Shown: positions 9,048-17,814, counted from the stretch's first letter. The stretch: DNA of 64,000 bases from CAWAWP01 sp963841205 (GCA_963841205.1 CAWJCH010000003.1:124001-188000); one strand, 5' to 3'. Numbers and translations: made by a program. Notes: generated by a model from the letters alone, not told the origin.

Positions 9048-9710
9048 CTAGAACACGGTAGCGTTGATGGCATCGATGATCTTGAAGCCGACGAGCCCGA
9101 TCAGCGCGGCGACCGGCAGGGCGAGCAGGCCGAAGACTCGCTCGCGTTTGGAGCGCCCGATGAGCGACGGCAGCAGCAGACCGATCACCATCTCGGCCCA
9201 GCCGGCCGAGGCGTACTCCGGCGGGACGATGCGTATCAGGCGCGCGCCCTCCGCCACGAAGACACCGCCGAGCAGCGCCGCGGCGGCCACGCGCTGCCAG
9301 AATGAACCGGAGCGCCACCACTGACGTAGGTGGCCGAAGAGCGGACCGCCGAGGAGTGCCGTGATGAGCCAGAAGAGGGCGATGCCGTTGAGCGGACTCG
9401 TGTTGCCGGCGAGTGGCGTCGCCACGTAGTAGCCAAAGAGCGCGGCGATCAGCACGCCCATCCCGGCGACGGCGGACCAGCGCCGGGATGGCACCAGTGC
9501 CCCCGCGATGAAGGCGACGGCCAGCCAGACCGAGATCGAGTTCGCCGCGTAGTTCCAACTGCCCTTGAGCGTGCCCTGCCCCAGCAGGTCCAGCACGCCG
9601 AAGGCAAACCCGCCCGCGGCGACCAGCGCGGCGCGGCGCCAGGGTGCCGTCGTCTTGCTCCGCGCGGCAGGTTCGCCCGCCTGCGTTTCGATCTTCCCGT
9701 CACCCGTCAC
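9048..9710 (-). CDS. DUF6518-like membrane protein
   Basis: 220 aa with about six membrane helices. GGFAFGVLDLLGQG, then WNYAANSISVWLAVAFIAGAL resembles the DUF6518 family, of unknown function. The predicted start is a GTG at 9710 that lies inside a four-fold CCCGTCA tandem repeat, so the first residues (TGDGKIE) are encoded by the repeat. No good alternative in-frame start follows, but the true start is uncertain. It diverges from the TetR gene at 9893. Confidence 0.6.
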   Translation of the reverse strand: MTGDGKIETQAGEPAARSKTTAPWRRAALVAAGGFAFGVLDLLGQGTLKGSWNYAANSISVWLAVAFIAGALVPSRRWSAVAGMGVLIAALFGYYVATPLAGNTSPLNGIALFWLITALLGGPLFGHLRQWWRSGSFWQRVAAAALLGGVFVAEGARLIRIVPPEYASAGWAEMVIGLLLPSLIGRSKRERVFGLLALPVAALIGLVGFKIIDAINATVF

Positions 9711-9723
9711 CCGTCACCCGTCA
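9696..9723 (+). repeat. Four tandem copies of CCCGTCA
   Basis: Perfect 7-bp units, 28 bases in all, sitting on the start codon of the DUF6518-like gene. On the minus strand each unit offers a GTG, and only one register is in frame with the gene. Confidence 0.9.
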
Positions 9724-9825
9724 CGCCCGCCATGACCGCTCCATCTCGCTCGCCGCCGATACTCCGACCACTCTACGATCCGCGGGCCGAAAAGTGCCGA
9801 TGAGCACGCACGGAGCACTCACCCC

Positions 9826-9873
9826 TTTACTTCGCATGGCTCAACCTGCTATTGTGTACGAATCGGTTCACAA
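9826..9873 (+). promoter_or_regulatory. Probable tetR promoter with operator
   Basis: TTTACT (from 9826) and TATTGT (from 9850), about 18 bases apart, are a weak sigma-70 match. The inverted repeat TTGTG (9852-9856) and CACAA (9869-9873), with further matching inner positions (about 16 of 22), covers the -10 region. This layout suggests autorepression by the TetR protein at 9893 and possibly control of the divergent membrane gene. Confidence 0.45.
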
Positions 9874-9892
9874 CCACATGGGAGGGCGGGCG

Positions 9893-10513
9893 ATGGGGAG
9901 GCCGAGCGACGCCAGGCAGCGGCTGATCGAGGCCGCGCGGGATGTCATCTTCTCGCGCAGCTATGACGGCGTGACGGTGGACGACCTCTGCGCGGCGGCG
10001 GGGGTCAACAAGAGCAGCTTCTACCATTTCTTCTCCTCCAAGCAGGCGCTCGTGCTCGCCGCCACCGAGCAACAGTGGCGTTGGTTTGAAGAGACGGTCC
10101 TCGCGCCGATATTTTCGGCTCCCACCCCGCCGCAGGAGCGCATCCTCTGCTTCTTCGACCAGACGCTGGAGGTCCAGCAGCGGCAGAAGCGGACCAGCGG
10201 GCACATGCGCGGTTGCCCGGCGGGCAATCTGACGCTGGAGATGAGCACGCAGGATGAGCTGATCCGCGCACGAGTGGATCAGTTCTTCGGCGAGTGGCAG
10301 CGCTACTTCGAAGGGATGCTCCGCGAGGCGAAGGAGCAGGGGCTTGTGCCGCCGACGCAGGATACAGCGCTGACCGCGCAGGCGTTACTGGCCTATTTCG
10401 AGGGGGTCATGCTGCTGGCGAAGGGCCGCAACGATCCCACGCTCATCGCGACGCTGCGGCTGGGTGTCCTGCCGCTGATGCAGTATCAGGGAGTGCCTCA
10501 GCCGGTGCAATAG
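9893..10513 (+). CDS. TetR family transcriptional regulator
   Basis: 206 aa. The helix-turn-helix is plain: MGRPSDARQRLIEAARDV, then DDLCAAAGVNKSSFYHFF. The C-terminal domain contains CPAGNLTLEMSTQDELIR and FEGVMLLAKGRNDP, a pattern common in TetR proteins of the YxaF/AcuR-like group. GGAGGGCGGG before the ATG at 9893 supports this start over longer in-frame versions. It diverges from the DUF6518-like gene with a palindromic operator between them. Confidence 0.87.
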   Translation: MGRPSDARQRLIEAARDVIFSRSYDGVTVDDLCAAAGVNKSSFYHFFSSKQALVLAATEQQWRWFEETVLAPIFSAPTPPQERILCFFDQTLEVQQRQKRTSGHMRGCPAGNLTLEMSTQDELIRARVDQFFGEWQRYFEGMLREAKEQGLVPPTQDTALTAQALLAYFEGVMLLAKGRNDPTLIATLRLGVLPLMQYQGVPQPVQ

Positions 10514-10618
10514 AACGGTGTTCGTTGCCTTTTTGCGCGCGAATCGGTATCATACGCCCGCACGCGGCTCCGGTGGGGAGGCAAGCGGGCTGACTAGGTC
10601 GGCGAAGGAGTCTGCGCG

Positions 10619-11857
10619 ATGACACGTGTGGTGATCACGGGCGTGGGGCTGGTCACGTCCCTCGGAAATGACGTCGAGACGACCTGGGATGCGCTCTGCG
10701 AAGGGCGCTCCGGCATCAAGCCGATCACCGGCTTCGACGCCACCGCGTATGCGGTGCGGTTCGGGGGCGAGATCGTCGACTTCGACGCCAGCCGCTACCT
10801 CGGCCACAAGGAGGCACGCCGCAGCGATCCCTTCACGCATTTCGCGGTCGCGGCGGCGCACGAGGCGCTGGAGCGGGGCAAGCTGACGATCACTGACGAG
10901 ATCGCGCCGCAGATCGGCGTCTGCATCGGCAGCGGCGTCGGCGGCCTCTCGACGCTGCATGACCAGTTCGCAGTGCTCTTCGAGAAGGGGCCGTCGCGCG
11001 TCAGCCCGTTCGTCGTGCCGATGATGATGATCAACGCCGCCTCGGGCACCGTCTCGATCATGTCCGGCGCGAAGGGACCAGCGTGGGCCAGTGTCTCCGC
11101 CTGCGCCACCAGCGGCAACGCGATCGGCGAGGCGTGGGAGACGATCCGGCGCGGCGCGGCGAAGGCGATGCTGGCGGGCGGCGCCGAGAAGGCGGTGACG
11201 CAGTTGGCGATGGCCGCGTTCGCGAACATGCACGCGCTCTCACGGCGCAACGACGATCCGCAGGCGGCATCGCGCCCGTTCGAGGCCGACCGCGACGGTT
11301 TCGTGATGGGCGAAGGCGCGGGCGTGCTGCTGTTGGAAGACCTCGATTTCGCGCTGGAGCGCGGCGCGCCGATCCTTGCCGAGTTGGTTGGCTACGGCTC
11401 GACGGCGGACGCCCACCACATCACGGAGCCTGCGCCGGGCGGCGAAGGGCTGATCCGCGCGATGCAGATCGCGCTGCACACCGCCAGCCTGCGCCCCGAA
11501 GACGTGGACTACATCAACGCGCACGGCACGGCGACGCGCTTCAACGACGCAGCGGAGACGGCGGCGATCAAGGGCTGCTTCGGCGAGCACGCCTATCGGC
11601 TGGCCGTCAGCTCCACCAAATCGATGGTCGGGCACACCTTCGGCGCGGCAGGGGCCGTCGAGGCCGCCGTCTCGGTGCTCACCATCGCCACTGGGGTCAT
11701 CACGCCGACGATCAACCTCGACCACCCCGATCCGGAGTGCGACCTCGATTACGTGCCCCACACCGCGCGCAAGGCGGACGTGCGCGTGGCCCTCTCGAAC
11801 TCGATGGGCTTCGGCGGCCACAACGCGACCCTGCTCTTCAAGCGCTATGAGGCGTAG
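10619..11857 (+). CDS. fabF: Beta-ketoacyl-ACP synthase II
   Basis: 412 aa, the normal length of FabF. The catalytic triad is in place: Cys of VSACATSGN, His of NAHGTATRFND and His of SMVGHTFGAAGA, plus the NSMGFGGHNA C-terminal loop. It condenses malonyl-ACP with acyl-ACP in fatty-acid elongation in the cytosol. AAGGAG precedes the ATG. No other fab gene or acyl carrier protein is next to it; the upstream TetR protein could be its regulator, but that is a guess. Confidence 0.93.
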   Translation: MTRVVITGVGLVTSLGNDVETTWDALCEGRSGIKPITGFDATAYAVRFGGEIVDFDASRYLGHKEARRSDPFTHFAVAAAHEALERGKLTITDEIAPQIGVCIGSGVGGLSTLHDQFAVLFEKGPSRVSPFVVPMMMINAASGTVSIMSGAKGPAWASVSACATSGNAIGEAWETIRRGAAKAMLAGGAEKAVTQLAMAAFANMHALSRRNDDPQAASRPFEADRDGFVMGEGAGVLLLEDLDFALERGAPILAELVGYGSTADAHHITEPAPGGEGLIRAMQIALHTASLRPEDVDYINAHGTATRFNDAAETAAIKGCFGEHAYRLAVSSTKSMVGHTFGAAGAVEAAVSVLTIATGVITPTINLDHPDPECDLDYVPHTARKADVRVALSNSMGFGGHNATLLFKRYEA

Positions 11858-11860
11858 ATT

Positions 11861-11905
11861 GACCTAATCCCTAGCTCCTTCTCCACATGGGGAAGGGGTT
11901 AGGTC
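11861..11905 (+). repeat. Inverted repeat after fabF (terminator-like, dispersed)
   Basis: GACCTAATCCC (11861-11871) pairs with GGGGTTAGGTC (11895-11905), with an inner CCTTC/GGAAGG pair, giving a long stem directly after the fabF stop. There is no T-run. The arm GGGGTTAGGTC recurs at 47081-47091, so this is probably a dispersed intergenic repeat that may also end transcription. Confidence 0.5.
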
Positions 11906-12053
11906 GGCCTTGTCTCGCGTAGCTACAGGCGTGCCGCTTGCCGCGCCAACTTCCGCGCTCTGCGTCGCGCCTTTCTGTATGGCTCCAACTCTATCATCAA
12001 GGAGTTTACCGGCCACACGAATAGAAAGAGAGCGAGTGGTATACCGCCTATCG

Positions 12054-12296
12054 TTGACCACTCCCCACGGCTGAAGCCGGGGGATTCTTGGACTGACCAC
12101 CGCTCACCTAGCGAGCTAGGAGCGTCGTACACGGTCATGTCGTGGCCCGAAGCCACCTCCACACGCGTCGATTCCCGCAGGCCCTACGGTAGGGGGGCGA
12201 GAATCGCACACCTGGCCGGTTGGTGTCCGGTTGTCGGGAGCGCCTGACGGCGCGCGGCGCTTCCTCCCCGTGGGTGCACCGCGGGGTCTTCGCGCC
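12054..12296 (-). mobile_element. TnpB-less IS200/IS605-like element, copy A
   Basis: A 243-bp unit nearly identical to the one at 18599-18840. Read on the minus strand it has a 5' hairpin (12266-12286) and a 3' hairpin (12063-12083, CCCCCGGCTTCAGCCGTGGGG type) and ends GGGGAGTGGTCAA. That 3' end is the usual right end of IS605/IS1341-type elements, where the TnpB guide RNA (omega RNA) is encoded. No transposase or tnpB is present, so this is a non-autonomous derivative or a remnant right-end RNA locus. Exact left boundary is uncertain. It is inserted in the 3' part of the small membrane gene at 12116-12541. Confidence 0.7.
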
Positions 12297-12541
12297 ACAT
12301 TCTTTGATAATTTTTCGAGGCTGTCATGAATGGAAATTGGTGAGGATATCTCGATGGTGAGGCTTGAGCTTGCCACTCCCCACACCTCCGCGCAGGCGAT
12401 GACGGAAGCCCACTTCAGCCTTGGGTGTCGTATCTGCGGATAGCGCGGATTCATCCGCCACACGAGGAGCGGAACGACAACCATCATGCTAGCGGGAATG
12501 CACCACACTATGATTTGCTCACCGATGTTCATAAGCGTCAT
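12116..12541 (-). CDS. Small membrane protein with element-derived C-terminal tail
   Basis: 141 aa as read. Residues 1-82 are native: a membrane helix (IIVWCIPASMMVVVPLLVW), a positively charged loop and a second hydrophobic stretch. From about residue 83 the frame runs into the inserted element (12054-12296), which supplies some 59 Arg/Gly/Pro-rich residues before the stop. The ATG overlaps the stop of the 69-aa gene (ATGA), so it is the third gene of the COG4280 operon. Whether the chimeric tail is tolerated or the protein is dead cannot be told. Confidence 0.55.
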   Translation of the reverse strand: MTLMNIGEQIIVWCIPASMMVVVPLLVWRMNPRYPQIRHPRLKWASVIACAEVWGVASSSLTIEISSPISIHDSLEKLSKNVARRPRGAPTGRKRRAPSGAPDNRTPTGQVCDSRPPTVGPAGIDACGGGFGPRHDRVRRS

Positions 12542-12747
12542 GCGCCCTTGCGTTCGCGGGCCAGCGTCGTCACGAGGCCGCCGACGATGCAGGCGATGAA
12601 GATCGCGGCGACCAGCACGTTCGGTGCGTGCGCGGCGTGGACGAGCAGCGCGGTGAGGATGAACGCCAGCGCGACGGCGGCGAGCAGGATCACGTCGCCG
12701 GAGAAGAAGTTGTAGGTGGCTTTGAGGGCACTGGCAATCTGGTTCAT
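12538..12747 (-). CDS. Small two-helix membrane protein
   Basis: 69 aa with two membrane helices (ILLAAVALAFILTALLVHAA and VLVAAIFIACIVGGLVTTLA) and a basic C-terminus. It overlaps the COG4280 gene upstream and the next gene downstream by four bases each (ATGA twice), so the three are translated as a unit. A small partner subunit of the COG4280 protein is a fair guess. No family recognised. Confidence 0.7.
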   Translation of the reverse strand: MNQIASALKATYNFFSGDVILLAAVALAFILTALLVHAAHAPNVLVAAIFIACIVGGLVTTLARERKGA

Positions 12748-13568
12748 CCGGCGACCTCCGTCGAGATGGGGCTATCAAGCTCGTTCTTCGTCTCGCGCAC
12801 GTTCGCAGGCACGGCGGGGCGCAGCCAGAGGATCAGCGCGCCGCTTACCGCGAGGTAGAAGGCGACCAGCGCCAGCAGGAAGAGGTCCTCGCCAGCCCAC
12901 GAGATGCCCAGCCCCTCGCCGCCCCAGAACGTCCCGAAGCTGGTGAGCATGATGCCGACGACGAACTTCAGCATGTTCTCCGGCACGCGCTGCAACGGCG
13001 CCCGCACCAACGCGCCCAGGCCAACGACCAGCACCAGCGCGCCCGCCGCGCCGATCGTCGCCACCAGCAGCCCTCGCCCGCGCGACGTGGCATTCGCCGT
13101 GTTCGCCGCCTGCGATCCGAAGGTGATCACGATGAAGGCGACCTCAAGCCCTTCCAGCAGCACGCTCTTGAACGAGGTCGCCACGCCGAAGGGATCGACG
13201 CCAGTGTGCACCAACTCGCCACGTGCGCGCATTGCCGCGATCTGCTCCTCGTAGATCGCCTCCTCGTCGTGCATCGCCTTGCGGCCAGAGAAACGCAGGA
13301 TCGCCTTCTTCAACCACTTCAGCCCGAAGAGGACGAGCAACACGCCGACGAGGATGCGCAGCGCGTTGATGGGGATCGCGGTGACCAGCGCCACGCCGAA
13401 GACCGCCACCAGCACCGCCAGCGCGCCCGTCGCCGCCAGCGCGCCCACGAAGGCGCTGCGCCAGTTGATCGTCACGCCTACGACCAGCACGATGGTGAAC
13501 GCCTCGACGAACTCCACCGTGGACGCCAGGAAGGCCGCCACCAGCACGGCCCAGAGATTTCCACTCAC
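12744..13568 (-). CDS. COG4280/TMEM165-like membrane protein (putative metal transporter)
   Basis: 274 aa with two homologous halves, each with an acidic membrane motif: STVEFVEAFTIVL near residue 16 and SVLLEGLEVAFIVI near residue 132. The ExxE patterns resemble those of UPF0016/TMEM165 and the REGLE motif of FTR1 iron permeases, so cation transport is inferred. A charged, His-containing cytoplasmic loop (residues 95-125) lies between the halves. It is the first gene of a three-gene overlapping operon with two small membrane proteins. Confidence 0.7.
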   Translation of the reverse strand: MSGNLWAVLVAAFLASTVEFVEAFTIVLVVGVTINWRSAFVGALAATGALAVLVAVFGVALVTAIPINALRILVGVLLVLFGLKWLKKAILRFSGRKAMHDEEAIYEEQIAAMRARGELVHTGVDPFGVATSFKSVLLEGLEVAFIVITFGSQAANTANATSRGRGLLVATIGAAGALVLVVGLGALVRAPLQRVPENMLKFVVGIMLTSFGTFWGGEGLGISWAGEDLFLLALVAFYLAVSGALILWLRPAVPANVRETKNELDSPISTEVAG

Positions 13569-13755
13569 TCGGTTACGCCTGCCTTGCCCCTACGCCTCGG
13601 CCCGCTCCGCGACACGGCCCCTCGCGGACCAGCACGTCACATGTGTTGGTCTCAATCGTACCATGCGCGGCCAGAGGAAACGGTGGGAGCGACGGGGGAT
13701 CGCCGGCAGCGAGCGCGGATCGCGGCGCTGAAGCGCCGGCGTAGAGGATACGGGC

Positions 13756-14845
13756 GCGGACTTACTGACCTCGGCATCGTTTGCTAAACCGAGTAGCCAC
13801 AGTGGACCGAACAGGCCTGGATGAGGTCGCGCTTGTAGCGCAAGCGCTCTTTGGCGCGGCGCAGCTCCAGGTTGAGTTCGGCCAGGTCGCGGCAGCAGCG
13901 GTTCTTGAGCTCGACGCGCTTGAGCAAGTTCCAGATCCCCTCGTCCGGATTGAGGTCGGGCGCGTAGCCGGGCAAGCGTTCCAGGTGGAGGCGCTTCGCC
14001 GCGCCGCGCGTGAGGAAATCCTTGATCGGCTGCCCCTTGTGGATCGGCGATCCGTCCCAGATGACCAGGACCTTGCCGCGCAGCTTGCGCGTGCCTCACG
14101 CGCAGGAAGCCCACGACCCCTTCGGCGTTGAAGGCGTCTTTCCGCGTCTGCAGGTCGAGGCGCCCGTCCAGCGTGATGCCACTGATCGCTGCCAGATGGT
14201 CATGGGGCAGGGGGACGTGTAGGATCGGCGTCTGCCCCCGCGGCGCCCACGTGCGCACCGCCAAGGGCAACAGGTAGAAACCGGCTTCGTCTCCCCAGAC
14301 GATGGTGGAACCTTCCTCAGCTGCTTTTTTTGGAGCGCTGGCCAGCGCTCGGCATACCACTGCGCAATGGCCTGCTCGTCGCGCTGCGTGGCCCGCTCGA
14401 TAGGCTGCTGGCGACTCCAGCCCGCCTGGCGCAACAAGCGGCTGACCTGATCGCGGTGATAGCGGACACCAAAGGTGCGCCAGATCACCACCGCGACGCG
14501 GCTGGCCGTCCACACGTCGCCGCGGAATCCATACGTCTCGGCCCCGCGCGCCAACAACGCCGGGATCTGGGCGCGCTGCTCGACCGTCAACTTGGCGGGG
14601 CCGCCGGGGCGGGGCTGCGTGCGCAGCGCCTCCACGCCCTTCTCGTGCGCCCGCTTGATCCACTGGCAGACGGCGGCGCAACTGACGCCCAACGCTGCCG
14701 CGATGTCCTTCTGCCACCAACCTTGGTGGTGCAACTCCCAGGCGCGCTGACGCTGCCATTCCCAGGAGTCCGCGAGTCTCTTGGATGTACTCATACCCCC
14801 AGTGCTCGCAAGATTCATGCTCTCACGCCGAGGTCAGTAAGTCCG
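13756..14845 (-). mobile_element. IS630 family insertion sequence (copy 1)
   Basis: About 1.09 kb bounded by perfect 20-bp inverted repeats GCGGACTTACTGACCTCGGC at 13756-13775 and 14826-14845. TA dinucleotides at 13763-13764 and 14837-14838 fit the TA target of IS630/Tc1-mariner elements, in which case the outer seven bases would belong to the target. It encodes one transposase in three frames. It lies between the COG4280 operon and the GH3 gene without breaking either. Confidence 0.85.
13784..14794 (-). pseudogene. IS630 transposase, frameshifted twice
   Basis: Frame 1 (from 14794) holds the N-terminal helix-turn-helix, ending in the domain WYAERWPALQKK. At about 14325 the sequence CAA AAA AAG contains the canonical heptamer A AAA AAG in frame, and a -1 shift there leads directly to EEGSTIVWGDEAGFYLLP, which has the first catalytic Asp. 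This first shift is probably programmed. A second shift near 14095 moves to a third frame with KVLVIWDGSPIHKG and PDLNPDEGIWNLLK, holding the second Asp and the Glu. The second shift has no slippery site and probably inactivates the gene. Confidence 0.75.
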
Positions 14846-14982
14846 CTGGAGGCAGGACCCGCCGCCCGCGATCGTGGGGCAGGGTGCCCCGGGGGAGGAC
14901 GGAGGGCGAGGCGGACCTCGCCCCTACAGTGGGCCTCGGTGAACACTGCGTTCTCTGTGGTGAAAGATCTGCCCTGCGGTCG

Positions 14983-16353
14983 CTATGCGCGCGCTTTCCA
15001 CGAGAATGGGCCGCTGACCTGGTGCACCGTCATCGAGCCGAGCGGCGTCACGCTGGAGAAATCGAAATAGTGCGCGGGGACCGGCAGCAGGCCCATGCGG
15101 ATCTTCAGCTTCAGGATGCGCAGCACCGACTGATTGATACGCGCCGTCGAGATCTGCCCGTTCGCCATCGCGTCTTTGATGCCCTGGATGTACCAACTCA
15201 CCTGCGTCGGCGTGAACGTGCCGACCAGCAGATCGTCGCCCGCCTCGATCGAGAGCGCCGCGGCCTGTGACGAGTCATACGTCTTGGTGATGCCATCCAT
15301 ATAGAGCGCGTCCGTCACCACGACACCGTCGTAGCCGAGCTGTTTGCGCAGCACGCCGTTGATGATCGTGGGCGAGATCTCGGCGGGTAGCGTCGGGTCG
15401 AGCGCCGTCATCAGCAGATCCGTGGACATGATCATGCCGACCTGCCCCGTCGCGATCAATGCCTTGTACGGCGCCAGCTCCACCGCGTTGATCTGATCTA
15501 CCGTGCGGTTGATCACCGGCAGGCCGAGGTGCGCGTCGCTGGTGGCCGCGCCGAGGCCGGGGAAGTGTTTCAAACAGACGGTGACGTTCTGGCTCTGCAT
15601 GCCCGTCATGTAGGCGCCGGCCATCGCCGTCACCCCGTCGGGGGTCGAGCCGAAGGTGCGCGTCCGCTGGTCGGGGCCATCCACAAGTTGCACATCCACG
15701 TCCGGCGCGAAGTCCGCATTGAAGCCAAGCACGCTCATGTCCTTGCCCGTTTGCACTCCCTGCGCCTGCGCGTAGCTCTTGGACCCTTTGTCGCCGATCT
15801 CCGTCGCCGACGAGCGATAGCCGTAGAACTGCGTCAGGCGGTCGACGTAGCCGCCCTCCTCGTCGGTGAGCACCAGCAGCGGATAGGCAGCGTGCGCCTG
15901 CGCCGAGGCGATCAGCGCCTTCGTCTGCGCCACCGAGGTCATGTTGTCAGTATAGAGAAGGACGCCCCCAGCGGCCTGGTTCTGAATCATCGTCAGGTTG
16001 TCGCTGTTCAGCGTCGTCCCTTCGAGCGCGACGAGGATCAACTGGCCAAGTTTCTGATCCATCGTCATATTGGCGAGGTATTTCTGCGCCACCTGGTCCA
16101 GTGTCATGGGTGCATTCGGCGTATAGGGCAAGGGATTCTCGGTGAACTTGTAGCCGTAGGGCGTGGCCGTCGCCGTCGCGGTGTATGTCGCGGTGGCGGT
16201 GGCCTTCGCCGCGCCCGACGATGAGGCGCAACCGTAGAGTGCCGTCGCCAGCGTCAGCAACAGCGTCACGAGTTGCGCCGCCGTGCGCCTCTTCCGCGTC
16301 GCGCTGGTTCGCGCCCCCGTCCGCAACCGGCGGCCATGCCAGGTATCGCGCAT
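14983..16353 (-). CDS. GH3 beta-N-acetylhexosaminidase-like lipoprotein
   Basis: 456 aa. A signal sequence ends in TALYGCAS, a lipobox, followed by an Ala/Thr-rich linker, so the enzyme is anchored outside the membrane. The GH3 catalytic domain shows VLTDEEGGYVDRL, the NagZ-type CLKHFPGLG with its general-acid His region (SDAHLGLP) and the nucleophile Asp in GVVVTDAL. NagZ-like enzymes remove GlcNAc from muropeptides or chitin oligomers. GGGGGATAGG precedes the ATG. It is separated from the IS630 element by about 140 bases of empty sequence. Confidence 0.85.
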   Translation of the reverse strand: MRDTWHGRRLRTGARTSATRKRRTAAQLVTLLLTLATALYGCASSSGAAKATATATYTATATATPYGYKFTENPLPYTPNAPMTLDQVAQKYLANMTMDQKLGQLILVALEGTTLNSDNLTMIQNQAAGGVLLYTDNMTSVAQTKALIASAQAHAAYPLLVLTDEEGGYVDRLTQFYGYRSSATEIGDKGSKSYAQAQGVQTGKDMSVLGFNADFAPDVDVQLVDGPDQRTRTFGSTPDGVTAMAGAYMTGMQSQNVTVCLKHFPGLGAATSDAHLGLPVINRTVDQINAVELAPYKALIATGQVGMIMSTDLLMTALDPTLPAEISPTIINGVLRKQLGYDGVVVTDALYMDGITKTYDSSQAAALSIEAGDDLLVGTFTPTQVSWYIQGIKDAMANGQISTARINQSVLRILKLKIRMGLLPVPAHYFDFSSVTPLGSMTVHQVSGPFSWKARA

Positions 16354-16486
16354 CCTATCCCCCCGTCATCCAACCGGAGACGGCGCGCGCCGCCCTACGG
16401 TTTCTTCCCCAACCACGTACTATGACGTCTGTCCGGCGGCGAAGTCTACACTTAATGTGCGCCAGCTTTCTGGATTGTTACGGAGT

Positions 16487-16915
16487 TCACATGCTACTGT
16501 ACGGAAGTGGCTCCGCGCCGTCCTCGGCGGTTTCCGGGTGGGGGTGCTGTGGAGAGCGTACCACTCCGCCCCCTAGCCCGGCAAGCGTAGCGTCCTCGCC
16601 GTAGTTGATTGGCGTGTCGTCGTAGGGACCGTCGCGGGGTTCTTCCTCGGCCACGATGGTCCATATGTTGCCCGCCGCATCGCGCCCGCGCAACTCGGCG
16701 TAGCCGTACTCGTCGTCGGTGGTGCTGGATAGGCGTACCGCCTCCGCCGCTTCGGCAGACAGGGCGAAGTGAATGCGCACGCGGTCAGGGCTGCCCTTGG
16801 CGCGTATGGAGACGGTGGTGTGCAGGTCCAGGAGGATTTCCCGCCGCTCCGCCGCGTTCACCGTATCCAGCCGTCGCCCGCGCACGCTCCGCAAATTGCA
16901 GGATGCGTGCCTCAC
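16487..16915 (-). CDS. Hypothetical protein at IS border
   Basis: Up to 142 aa, acidic, without membrane segments. The core TTVSIRAKGSPDRVRIHFALS and YGYAELRGRDAAGNIWTIVAEEE looks like a beta-rich domain; no family recognised. The 5' end abuts the broken transposase, overlapping by four bases, so the N-terminus may have been cut by the insertion and the true start may be further inside. Confidence 0.45.
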   Translation of the reverse strand: MRHASCNLRSVRGRRLDTVNAAERREILLDLHTTVSIRAKGSPDRVRIHFALSAEAAEAVRLSSTTDDEYGYAELRGRDAAGNIWTIVAEEEPRDGPYDDTPINYGEDATLAGLGGGVVRSPQHPHPETAEDGAEPLPYSSM

Positions 16916-17814
16916 GCCCGTTGCGCGCCTCCAGTGTAGAGGTCGTAGGCGAGGCCCAGGAGCAGCACCTGGAGGTGCTGGGTGACGGCCAGACGCCCCG
17001 GCGCCCGTGAGGAGCGCGTGCGCTTGGCCGCGGAGAAGACGCTCTCGACCAGGGCGCGTTGGCGGTAGCGGACGGTTGGGAAGTTCGCCCGCAGCTCTGC
17101 CCGAATGCCATGCAGCTGCCAGGTGGGCTTGCCCCGCTTGGCGGGGATGCTGCGATCGGCGCCCACGTGGTCGCGGATGTGGCGATGAGTGCGCTCGCTG
17201 TCGACCTCGGCGTCAGCCACGACCAGCCCGATCACGCCCACCCGCCGTGCCAGGTCGACGACCGGGCGCAACGCCGCCGAGGCATTGGCGGGCCCGGGAG
17301 AGGCGAGCGGTCCCAGCACGACGCGCCGCGGCACCTCGACGGCGACCACCCACTTCGGCCGGTGCTGCCGCGTCCGCTCCGTGTCTCGATGGCGCGTGCG
17401 GTCGACGAAGCAGCGGCTTGCGGCCGTCGGGGAGAACCCCGCCGCATCGACCGCGACCACCATGCGCTCCGGCGTGGGTGGCGGCAGGCGCGCCACCCAC
17501 GCCGTCAATGCGCGCGTCACGACCCCGCGTCGACACGGCGCAGGAAGCGATACAGCGTCGTGTAGTCCGGCACCCGCCCGAAGCCCAGCGCCGCGCGCAG
17601 CCCATGTTGCTCTCCAAGGCGCACTTCGGCCGCACGGAAGGTCCAGTCCTCGTAGCGCATCAGGCACAGCACGGCGAGCAGCGACGGTTGGGGAAAGAGA
17701 TGCTTCGCGTACCGGCTCCGGTAGCTCGGCAGCACCGTCTCGGCGACCGCGTGCACCACGTGGGCAAAGCGGACCAAGCCTCCTTCCGCCATGGGGATCA
17801 CCTCCACCCCCATG
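16912..17814 (-). pseudogene. IS4/IS5-type transposase, frameshifted
   Basis: The N-terminal frame from the ATG at 17814 (GAGAGG upstream) gives the DUF772-like start, through FPQPSLLAVLCLMRYEDWTF and VPDYTTLYRFLRRV. Near 17525 the frame must move by -1 to continue as VVTRALTAW, then the DDE domain with VVAVDAAGFSP, GLVVADAEVDSE and YRQRALVESVFSAAKR. No canonical slippery site is at the junction, only a GGGG run, so inactivation is more likely than programmed shifting. I could not find convincing terminal inverted repeats. Confidence 0.7.
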
